This document shows positions 6,801 through 13,400 of a DNA stretch of 29,731 nt, one piece after another (positions within the stretch are counted from its first letter, which is position 1; every line of letters begins with the position of its first letter). The stretch lies in assembly GCA_034440455.1 (NCBI GenBank), contig JAWXCB010000097.1:1-29731 (forward strand), in the 5' to 3' direction. Under the pieces are notes generated by a model, which saw only the letters and a list, made by a program, of their open reading frames with translations, had not been told where the DNA came from and ran no database searches. The translations under genes were made by a program, and so were the position numbers. Origin of the DNA: JAWXCB01 sp034440455. GTDB lineage: Bacteria > Bacteroidota > Bacteroidia > Chitinophagales > CAIOSU01.

Positions 6801-9798
6801 CCGTCATGTCGGTTTGAAATCCCGAAGGAATCGGTTCGAGAATATTATCCGCGCAAAAGTTGGATTCATATTGCAACCCCACCGTGCCGCCTGTTGGATT
6901 GCCGATGTAAATCGCATCGCAGATTTCATCATTGGGCGCAGGCGGGCTTTGATAATCTTCAATATGCAATCGGAAATGCCCGACACGCAATTCTTCCAGC
7001 AGCGGTATATTATCGCCATCAATCTGAATGAAATATGTTTTCGTGGTGTCAAGACACGTAATACGCAGCGAATTATTTCCAAGCAAACTCATGGAAGTAA
7101 GCGGGTCACCGCTTTCCAACTCGCCAAGAAAACCCGTGCAAGTATTGTTGCTTGACTGATATACCGATGCTTCGATATTAATATTGTCGCTTGTAGGTGG
7201 CGCATCGTTATCGAGATAAATCACCACGCTTTGTGAAGAAGGCGCCCGGAAGGTGTACCAGATTGTTTGCTCGGGGCTATTGAACAATCCAACGCCATTG
7301 CCCCAGTTTGCACCGCCATATTCTCCGGGATGAATGCCCGCGCAGTAATTATTTTCATCGGGCAAAATCACGCTGCCGTTGTTTGGCACTCTGCCGAGCG
7401 GAGTCGCATTGCAGATATTATCATTCAATGCGCGCACGATGCTGTTGTCAACGATACTCAGCGTGAACTCATCTTCGCCATCGGGCAGGCTGCCGAATCT
7501 GCCATCCACCTGCACATAGTAAGTTGTGTTTGGTTGCAGGCAGCGCACGGTTCTGTCGGAAATATCAGGGTCGGCAATGCCCCCAATCTCATCGAAGTTT
7601 TGCAGCAAATTCAAATCGCTGATGGTATTGCAATTTGCATCGGGGTCTGAATACACATTAAGCACTGTTCCGAAAAATGTCGGGATGCCGCTTGCATCCA
7701 GATATACTTCGTAGCCGATATTCGAGATGGAATTGTCGGTAGTGAACCGATACCACACGGTATTATCCGTATGTCCAAGCACACCGCTGGGCAATGGCTC
7801 ACCGGGCTGCACATCGGAGCAGAAATTACTTTCAAGCGGAAGGTTGATTGTTGTGCCGAGCGAAAGCACTCCCACATTTTCCGCATTGCAGATGTCATTG
7901 TTTGTGGGCTTAGGCACTCCATTATCTGAAATACTTAAATTAAAAATGCCTTCATCATTCAACCCATCCACGCCATCCACCTGAATGAAGTAAGTGGTGT
8001 TCGGGAAAAGACATTCCGCAGTAAGCGTGACATCATAATAAAACGGCACGAACTGAAAATCATCATCAATGTAGGTGAGGTTGCCGAATGCGCACGAGTT
8101 GGAAGGAGAAACAGAATAGAGCGTCAGCGAACCTGTGATTTCATCACCATTGCCGCTGCCATCAAAGAAGATATTAATTTCTGATGCTACGGATGCGCCT
8201 GTTGTGAAACGATACCATTCCGTTTCATCACCGTTGCTTGCATTCGGCTCGCCTCCCTGTACATCTGCGCAATAATTATTTTGATTGTTGATGGCAAGAT
8301 TGTTATTGAAATCAAAAGTGCCGAGGTCAACATAATTGCAAATGTTGTTTGCAGTATTTGCAAGAATTGAATTGTTTGTAATACTGAGATTAAAAATTCC
8401 CTCATTGTTCAATCCGTCCACGCCATCAAGCTGCACGAAATAATTTGTGTTGGGTTTCAAACAAGTCACCGTAAGCGAAACATCATACACAAACGGAATA
8501 AGTTGCGTGGCATCATCCACAAAACTCAAATTGCCAAACGCGCAGGTGTTTGACGGATTCACTTCATACACTGCAACGTATCCTGTCACTTCATCGCCAT
8601 TTCCGCTACCATCAAAATTCACATAGATTTCACCCGGCACTGTGGCTCCGGTTGTGAAGCGATACCACACCGTGTTGTCACCGTTGCTTGCATTTGGCTC
8701 ACCGCTCTGATAATTCGCACAATAGTTGTTTTGATTATTTACGCTCAACGTATTTCCAAGCGCAACGGTGCCAAGATTGGTATAACTGCAAATGTTGTTT
8801 GCTGAGTTTGCAACGATGTTGTTGTCGCTGATTGTTAAATCAAAAATGCCTGCGTCATTTAAACCATCAATGCCATCTACCTGCACGAAGTAAGTTGTGT
8901 TGGGTGAAAGACAAGTAACATCTAATGAAACATCATACACAAACGGAACAAACTGGGAAGCATCATCAATGAATGATAAATTTCCGAAGGCGCACGAACC
9001 TGCCGGGCTTACGCTATACAACGCAATGTAGCCCGTAACGTCATCCCCGTTGCCGCTGCCATCAAAGCTGATGGTGACTTCGCTTGCCACCGCTGCGCCT
9101 GTGGTGAAGCGAAACCAAACGGATTCATCACCGCCACTCACGTTGGGTTCACCGGCTTCGGTGTTTGCGCATAGGTTGTTGCTGTTATTCACAAACAGGT
9201 TGCCGCCCACATTCAGCGCGCCCATATTGGTGTAGCTGCAAATCATATTGTTGGGCGAACTTATGGGGAATGAACCGCTTACGTCCATGCGCACACGATA
9301 GCAATATTGACCTGAACACCCGGTGGCATTCACGCAATATTGCGGAAACAAATAACTGCCGTTTGTGATGGATGTATTGAGCACATCCGTTCTGCTGCCG
9401 TAGTTGCCATCACAGATAATCGAAAGCGCAGAACCAAGCACACAGCCTGTTGGTCCATCATCTTCACAGCCTTCAAATGTTACGGAGATAGACGAAGGCA
9501 CATCAAGCGCGCAGTCATAAGATTCATCCATGAGGCTGATGGAAACATTCTGTGTGCATCCGTTGCAAGTAACCTGGTAACATTGGTCGTCCACTTCATT
9601 AGGACCCGTCCACCACCAGGTAGGGTCGCTATCACCACCCGGGAATCCGTCACAATCACCAATAGTTGTACTCACCTGAGAAACGGTGAACGTGATGCGC
9701 TTTTGTGCTAAACCATTTATGCTGATTAAACAAAAAACAAAAATTCCCCATCGCCTGATGACGTTACAAATAAAAAGGAATGGGGTACGGGGAAGCAT
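826..9798 (-). CDS. Giant secreted multidomain protein (PPC-like repeats, PKD), 2,990 aa
   Basis: This is an exported, probably cell-surface protein, inferred to act in adhesion or matrix. The start gives a basic stretch (RR at about 15-16), a hydrophobic core and a likely cleavage after 'INGLA' near residue 31. Approximate layout: 33-182, a Cys-rich domain with a WWW motif; 183-2067, twelve ~140-165-aa PPC-like modules, each with 'VWYxFTT', 'CLxPNTTYYVQVDG' and about four conserved Cys; 2068-2386, two divergent modules; 2387-2472, a PKD domain ('WDFGDGT'); 2473-2546, Ig-like; 2549-2902, seven ~48-aa repeats with 'ICxGDS' and 'GCDSI'; 2904-2970, three Cys-rich 'DDxDxCTxDxC' units. The protein ends 'WWKDNCCCR' with no type A or type B T9SS sorting domain, so it may be truncated or retained in some other way. 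It lies 71 bp downstream of a small exported-protein gene on the same strand. The exact function is unknown. Confidence 0.9.
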   Translation of the reverse strand: MLPRTPFLFICNVIRRWGIFVFCLISINGLAQKRITFTVSQVSTTIGDCDGFPGGDSDPTWWWTGPNEVDDQCYQVTCNGCTQNVSISLMDESYDCALDVPSSISVTFEGCEDDGPTGCVLGSALSIICDGNYGSRTDVLNTSITNGSYLFPQYCVNATGCSGQYCYRVRMDVSGSFPISSPNNMICSYTNMGALNVGGNLFVNNSNNLCANTEAGEPNVSGGDESVWFRFTTGAAVASEVTISFDGSGNGDDVTGYIALYSVSPAGSCAFGNLSFIDDASQFVPFVYDVSLDVTCLSPNTTYFVQVDGIDGLNDAGIFDLTISDNNIVANSANNICSYTNLGTVALGNTLSVNNQNNYCANYQSGEPNASNGDNTVWYRFTTGATVPGEIYVNFDGSGNGDEVTGYVAVYEVNPSNTCAFGNLSFVDDATQLIPFVYDVSLTVTCLKPNTNYFVQLDGVDGLNNEGIFNLSITNNSILANTANNICNYVDLGTFDFNNNLAINNQNNYCADVQGGEPNASNGDETEWYRFTTGASVASEINIFFDGSGNGDEITGSLTLYSVSPSNSCAFGNLTYIDDDFQFVPFYYDVTLTAECLFPNTTYFIQVDGVDGLNDEGIFNLSISDNGVPKPTNNDICNAENVGVLSLGTTINLPLESNFCSDVQPGEPLPSGVLGHTDNTVWYRFTTDNSISNIGYEVYLDASGIPTFFGTVLNVYSDPDANCNTISDLNLLQNFDEIGGIADPDISDRTVRCLQPNTTYYVQVDGRFGSLPDGEDEFTLSIVDNSIVRALNDNICNATPLGRVPNNGSVILPDENNYCAGIHPGEYGGANWGNGVGLFNSPEQTIWYTFRAPSSQSVVIYLDNDAPPTSDNINIEASVYQSSNNTCTGFLGELESGDPLTSMSLLGNNSLRITCLDTTKTYFIQIDGDNIPLLEELRVGHFRLHIEDYQSPPAPNDEICDAIYIGNPTGGTVGLQYESNFCADNILEPIPSGFQTDMTVWYTFTAPASGRVHVFANETDNPNGDPEELNLQLAIFGTDNQADPCNGNLFEVRSEYNVGEIEYPFDLDYLTNDEYLRDVYCLIPGNTYFIMVDGESELIGTVDELDGYFNLDVEDIGGPPASQNDSICAYFNLGAASNTVGGTISASPFNNECATIEAGEPDPAYTDNDAIPFNGITPDNTLWFSFIAPPTGHVEITANNNVLSSTYSDNVDLQIAVYGSSNNTCSGQLTELISNYDPGFFSETVEVQCLVPGQRYFVQVDGNADFLLIDALGTGWFDLVIETLQQMPIANNDDLCSSSNFGAIASGGSASLTTQTNRCATEETGEQNVSGNNNPYSIGYDETVWYSFTTSATPGDFTINITSPIQLPPNNFINSSIVLYESFAGVTCNYNNLFEVEYAFNPVLPIPNIGSESLTVSCLRPNTTYYIQIDGLDLYFNEEGEFNISVSDDGSPNIIPANDDVCNAVAMGIVPSGSSVSLNNQNNFCALEEPGEPLVSGGNNIDDINYDETVWYTFTTNNNPGLITVTVQNVSGIDATIAVYSGAPTNCAGNITGFAGMIEVDNTFNPAPNSNINLPIPCLQPNSTYYVQIDGLDVFGDEGIFNISIADNGVINSFPPNDDICDHSNLGVVPQGGATAVVAANNFCSSEETGEPFASGNPVITDISYDETVWFIFTTPANPGTTTVNVTNANGISPVINVFSVDVYPSCNFFDLTFVGGSDFNANSVTLNCLEPNTTYYVQIDGDDVLGNVGTFNISVSDNNIPHTIPVNDDFCNALNFGVIPVNTTQNLFNQNNICASEEFAEPNVSGLTDITNANYDETVWYRYTTPNIIGNITINVTNTNNLDALISVYAVTPQGSCSFNSLSLVRTSSVLNTGDLSLYFTCVPANTEFIIQLDGIDAFGNDEGTFNISVAQNNTATVPLHDNVCNAGSVPLGSTQPGANYCATVQTGEPNAASDDETVWYSFLGPPSGEVNISINSNGDIDANFNLYLSLNASCNFSSFVQVGGNYDNFIPSFPNDPFAFDVDETISCIAPGQTYYVQVDGADLTGDYGTFSITISNPNPGYVPPPNDGCSGAINISAYIGNISCQSSDGPDWIDNDNGTATNYGNPTISILNAFTIACGENCGDTWFRFTTPIPNSGNMLIEGNDEYGLLNVTNGNLTINAYSGSCGSLNPIDCSQGGIGSDPFYYIPVNPAGGQTIYLQVYNDDINSILNPFGINGDEFGLCITDRCGSDDCLTATVMVLDTVYCWDTQGATGEDLSAGVPGYIECGNGGEPDNSIYFQFMTDSCGGTYNITLWGTIGGSCLLGIPTDGLSIAVYEDATPCDNNPQALLDCQQTDICDGENYLFTHDYGLQPNTPYILQLDGFDPFFGGGDNRGFIQLTKIPPPVTDFSATQVCLGLPTTFTDLSSGSGHDILEWIWDFGDGTSATYTAPNNPQHEYQSVDTFDVTLLTKNDPYSICYDSITKPVIVTNISLLNVSPAAAVCAGNSVTLTASGGLSYAWHPGGMSGPSVTVAPTATTNYTVADTLSGGCTPSAEVMVMVDSIPVGIIDTVLCSNESITIGSSTYNTAGTFIDTLIGAAANGCDSIVQITIALTPTGFGFRDVTICDNESFYVGGGLQTETDVYIDTVQRLNACDSIIFTTLYVLPVPVTNFDTTICEGDSVFISGSYRDSSATYYDTLVAANGCDSILATALIVILNSTTTIDTTICEGNSITVGTSVYTQSGSYSDTLPAASGCDSILTTTLTVLPAFVAIDTTICDGESLTIGTSVYTQNGTYSDTLTATLGCDSIVQTTLTILPTSSNTIAISICAGDSIFAGGNYQNTQGTYRDTFIAANGCDSILTTLLSIKQHAASNVNASICDGATYFAGGTLQTTSGNFYDTLVAANGCDSVRTTNLTVIACDDGDVCTNNFCNNAICSYTPINCTDFNDCTSDACVAGVCVYTPFNCDDADPCTIDQCINTICRHTNATLSTDSLVIQWWKDNCCCR
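885..1090 (-). repeat. Three Cys-rich DDxDxCTxDxC units (Dicty_CTDC-like)
   Basis: Near the C-terminus of the 2,990-aa protein, three ~22-aa units follow the pattern 'DxDxCTxDxCxxGxCxxTPxxC'. They resemble the Dictyostelium CTDC-type repeat and probably form disulfide-linked, possibly Ca-binding, knots; the fold and any metal binding are inferred. The same family forms the array at the right edge of the window (29395-29731) in the third giant protein. Confidence 0.7.
1092..2154 (-). repeat. Seven ~48-aa ICxGDS/GCDS repeats
   Basis: Seven consecutive protein repeats share 'ICxGdSixxG', 'YxxsGxYxDTL', 'A.NGCDSI' and 'T.LTV'. Each carries two Cys, one near the start and one in GCDS, so one disulfide per unit is likely. 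This repeat type is common in large Bacteroidota secreted proteins. The DNA copies are diverged, so the array is old or under strong synonymous drift. Confidence 0.75.
2640..9255 (-). repeat. Array of 12 + 2 PPC-like modules
   Basis: Modules begin (5' end on the minus strand) at about 9252, 8806, 8350, 7908, 7428, 6938, 6432, 5926, 5428, 4954, 4499 and 4037, with divergent ones at about 3597 and 3113. Each regular unit reads 'NDxICNA..LG', 'NN.CA..E.GEP', 'TVWYxFTT', 'xxC.FGNL', 'CLxPNTTYYVQVDG', 'GxFNxSIxDN'. The recurring Cys at four positions suggests two disulfides per unit. Units 1-3 and units 8-11 are the most alike within each group, suggesting block expansion. The resemblance is to bacterial pre-peptidase C-terminal-like jelly rolls. 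Confidence 0.75.
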
Positions 9799-9813
9799 GG
9801 ATTTTTTTTAATA

Positions 9814-9847
9814 GGCTACGAGATTCTTCGCTGCGCTCAGAATGACG
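9814..9847. repeat. Dispersed intergenic repeat (GTCATTCTGAGCG... type)
   Basis: On the minus strand this reads GTCATTCTGAGCG, CAGCGAAGAATCTC, GTAGCC. That is a very widespread intergenic repeat type, often seen as the spurious translation 'RHSERSEESR'. It forms an imperfect dyad (ATTCT...AGAAT with GC inside). It occupies about half of the 71-bp gap between the small exported-protein gene and the giant gene, so it could affect read-through or mRNA processing between them. Confidence 0.7.
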
Positions 9848-9869
9848 AACCCATTGAGAGCTTGCGCTG

Positions 9870-10199
9870 CTATTTTGGTTCCGCTGCTTTCTGCGGGCTT
9901 TCTTTTGGAAGCGCTTCTTCCGCGCGCTTTTTTCGCAGGGCTGCCAGCTCGGTGGTGAGGTAGGTTTCAAATTGTTCCTTCGACATGCTCTGGAATGTTT
10001 TTCCGGGATTCGCTTTTTGATATATTTTCAAAAGCGTTTCATACTCCTCCATTGTGATGGCTCCTTCTGAGCCTTGGTCAATGGTTTTTGCGGGAGCAAT
10101 TTCTTTTGTTGCCGGTTGCGTTTGCGTGGTTTGCGCAGCAAGTTTCGCGCTGCACAAAAGCAACGCGGCTGCGGTGGCGCAGAAAAATAATTTTTTCAT
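9870..10199 (-). CDS. Small exported protein, 109 aa, unknown function
   Basis: I do not recognise the family. Residues 1-22 form a clear signal peptide: 'MKK', a hydrophobic Ala/Leu-rich core with two Cys, and a likely cleavage at 'KLAA|Q'. There is no lipobox, so it is probably periplasmic or secreted rather than a lipoprotein. The mature part is about 87 aa: a Thr/Gln/Pro/Ala-rich linker (23-42), then a charged segment predicted to be helical (about 49-92; 'TMEEYETLLKIYQ', 'MSKEQFETYLTTELAALRKK'), ending in a Lys/Glu/Pro/Ala-rich tail. The ATG directly precedes the signal peptide and there is a plausible promoter just upstream. It lies 71 bp ahead of the giant gene on the same strand, with a dispersed repeat in the gap, so co-transcription is possible but unproven. 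Confidence 0.75.
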   Translation of the reverse strand: MKKLFFCATAAALLLCSAKLAAQTTQTQPATKEIAPAKTIDQGSEGAITMEEYETLLKIYQKANPGKTFQSMSKEQFETYLTTELAALRKKRAEEALPKESPQKAAEPK

Positions 10200-10225
10200 G
10201 ACTGTTGGATTTGTTGGTTACGGAT

Positions 10226-10257
10226 TAAATATAGGGAGAGAAGCGCAGACGAGGAAA
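10226..10257 (-). promoter_or_regulatory. Possible Bacteroidota-type promoter for the minus-strand pair
   Basis: On the minus strand TTTC (10257-10254), a 20-nt spacer and TATATTTA (10233-10226) approximate the Bacteroidota pattern TTTG-N19/20-TAnnTTTG with one mismatch in each box. The start codon follows 26 nt after the -7 box, which leaves a short leader. This is a motif reading only. Confidence 0.35.
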
Positions 10258-10299
10258 CTCAAATTACGTACAAAAGTCAATAGTGGAAAAGAATCCATA

Positions 10300-10362
10300 G
10301 GGGTAGAGGATTATCAGGAAACGATATTGCTTTTTCTTTTTCCTCTGAAACATTACTACCCC
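10300..10362. promoter_or_regulatory. Nested inverted repeats in the divergent control region
   Basis: GGGGTAG (10300-10306) is the exact inverse of CTACCCC (10356-10362), and AGAGGA (10305-10310) is the exact inverse of TCCTCT (10341-10346). The two arms share AG on the left side, so they give one bulged hairpin or two alternative pairings. The element lies about 75 bp before the start of the 3,880-aa gene and 100 bp before the small minus-strand gene. It could be an operator pair or a structured leader; no regulator gene is visible. Confidence 0.45.
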
Positions 10363-10401
10363 CCTTAACGTATAGACTACGTAATTACTCGTAAACGAAG
10401 G

Positions 10402-10418
10402 CAACGGACATGTCTTTG
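10402..10418 (+). repeat. CAACGGACATGTCTTTG element, copy near giant gene start
   Basis: This 17-mer recurs on the minus strand at 81-96 as CAACGACATGTCTTTG, with one base missing. Both contain the palindrome GACATGTC. The two copies are in inverted orientation and enclose the whole minus-strand gene pair. Here it sits only 20 bp before the start codon at 10439. Confidence 0.5.
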
Positions 10419-10438
10419 AACCATGTGTAATGTAAAAA

Positions 10439-13400
10439 ATGACAACCCCAAACCCGTCATTGATGAATCAGGTCTCTGCTATAACTGCGCGAAAAATTCT
10501 ATTGCTGCGCATTGTTGCATTCATTTTCACCTTCTGTTTTTTTATCACTAATTCTTTTGCCGCCAACATAAACTGGCAGGGTGATGTCAGCTCCGCCTGG
10601 AACAACGCGAATAACTGGGCGGGAAATGTTATTCCCGGTGCGAATGACGTGACGATCAACCCTGCCAACTATACTTACGCTCCAATCATCAGCGTGGCTT
10701 CTACCGTTGGAAATATTAAAAAGATTACCGTATCAGGCGGAGGTGTTTTAACGATTCAGGCAAACATCACTGCTGCGGATGACATCACCGTTACCGGAGC
10801 AAATTCAAGAATTGACATGACAGCAGGAACGGTATCGTTTTCAGTCGGAAATAAAGATATTATTCTCGCTGCGGGTGGTGTCATCAACCTGTCAGGCGGT
10901 TCGCTCTCGAGCACCGGGCTGGTTACTCTCACCAATAGTACATTCAATGTGAGCGGCTCCGCAACACTCAGTGTCGGCTCCACCCTGCGGCTTACTTCGA
11001 GCAGCGCCAATTCGCTGTTTAACATGACCGGGGGAACAGTTACTGTTGCAACTGCCATTGATTATGCAGCCGCCACCAGTACGTTCAGCGCCACTATTTC
11101 CGTTTCAGGCGGAACTTTTACCAACAGCGGAACCACCGATTTCGGAAATTCGGAAAATGACCTTACCCCTTTCAATGTTTCCGGTGGAACCGTTACGCTT
11201 ACGGGCGCGGTAGCTGAGAATGGAAGTGGAAATATCACGTTTAACGTTTCCGGCTCTGGCTCTTTGATTTTCCAAAACGCCCTTACGATGGATGCCACGG
11301 ATGTGTTCACGCAAACGGGAGGAACGGTTACCTTTCAGGGCGGCAACAGAACATGGACCAATGCAGGAACATTAAATTCAACCTCAGGTGATGTTATTTT
11401 CAATGACGCTACCGCAACGGTGATTACAGGCGCAGGCTCCTGGAATTTTAATAACGTGACCATCAACGCCAGCAAAGTATGGACCGGCACCAACCCTGCA
11501 AACATCAATATCGCGGGCAACTGGACCAACAGCGGGGGAACGTTTAACGAAGGCACCAAGAGGGTGACGTTCAATGGCACATCCGACCAGACGATTACAG
11601 GCGCGGAAACTTTTTATGATTTAACCATCAATAAATCATCGGGCAAAATTATTCTGGCGAATAATGTGATTGCTTCCAATTCACTCACCATGACGCAGGG
11701 AAATATTGACGCAGGCGCGAATAAAATCACGGTGGGTACAAGCACCGCGAATACAGGTACGCTCAATTATACTTCGGGCTCCGTGATTGGGAAATATGAA
11801 AAATGGCTTTCAACAACCGCTGCTGCGAGAGTATTCCCCGTGGGAACAGCAACAGCATATCGCCCTGCAACCACTATTTTTACGAATCTAACAAGCGGCT
11901 CGCTTATCGTGCAATTCATCGCATCGAACCCTGGCTCTTCAGGATTGCCTTTGGTTGTTGGCGGTGCCAACATCACCAACCAGTTCACCGAAGGCTATTG
12001 GGATTTCACGGCTGCCAATTCTTTGGCAAGCACCAACTATGAAGTGCAACTGACTGGAACCGGATTCACTTCCTATACCATTAATAGCAATACGCGCATC
12101 ATCAAAAGAACCAATTCAGGAACTGCATGGATTTTGGATGGAACGCATCAATATCCAACAGGCTCCACGGCAAGGCGAACCGCCTTAAGCGGTATTTCTA
12201 CCGCACAATTCGGACTGGGCAGTACCACGTGCACGGCACCCACTGCAACCGTTGCCCAGAACAATACCAATGAAATAGCGCAGGGGAGCACCAATAACGA
12301 AATCATCAGGATTGCAGTTTCTGCCTATGGCACTACCTGTCTTGACAATGTCACGCAATTCAACTTTAATACAACAGGTTCAACGGCTGCGGCAAGCGAT
12401 ATCAGTAACGCAAAAGTGTATTACACCGGAACCTCCTCTACCTTCGCTACCGGCACTTTATTCGGCTCATTGGGCAGCGCGCCCAATGGCGCGTTCAGCA
12501 TCACCGGCTCGCAAACGCTCACCAACGACCTGGAATATTTCTGGTTGTCGTATGATATTGCGACCGCTGCCACACGCACGAATGTGGTAGATGCCCAATT
12601 TGTTTCTTTTGTGGTAGCTGGCAACACCAATACCAGTATCACCAACGGCAACCCTGCGGGCATCCGCATCATTAAAGCCGACCGCTATGCAGTAGCTACC
12701 GGCAACTGGAACACCACCACTACCTGGGCTTATGTATCAGGGGGAACACCGGGCGCTTCTGTACCCACATCGGTGAATGATGTGTATATCGAAAGCGGAT
12801 ATACAGTGACCGTGAATTCTTCCGGCATAACAGCAAAGAATATTTCCATGACCGCTGGTGCCGCAAGAAACCTGTTGCGGATAACCACAGGTGGAACAAT
12901 TACTTGCACTTCCATCAACCTGTCAACGACCAGCAAAAGACCGGAACTTTATGTGGACAATAATGGGCAGCTCACCGTGAATGGCTCGGTAGTGATTGAT
13001 TATGCAAACTGTACTGAAGATGCTGTTAATAGTTTTTGGATAACCGGCACTGCCCAGGTAAACATCACAGGGAATCTTGACCTGGTGAACACCAGCGCTA
13101 AGAAGCTCATTATGTTGCAAAACGGCTCATCGGTGGTGACCGTTGGAGGCAACATCACCTTTAACAATAACACAAATGATAAGGCGCATTTAGCCATGGG
13201 CGGCACTGCGAGGTTAAATCTTGCGGGCAATCTTATTATTCCTTCCGGTAAATATGGAAAGCTTTATAACGATGACGCGCTGAATACTACCGTTATCAAT
13301 TTTAACGGTACTTCTGCTCAAACACTTGAATTGAACACCTCAGCCTCTAATTCCAATCAATGGCAATACAGCAATGTCTATATTAATAATACCGCTGGGG

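Noticed and set aside
10054..10368. Plus-strand open frame overlapping the small exported protein and the control region
   Set aside because: It is mostly antisense to a gene with a clear signal peptide. Its product has no domain and reads through inverted repeats.
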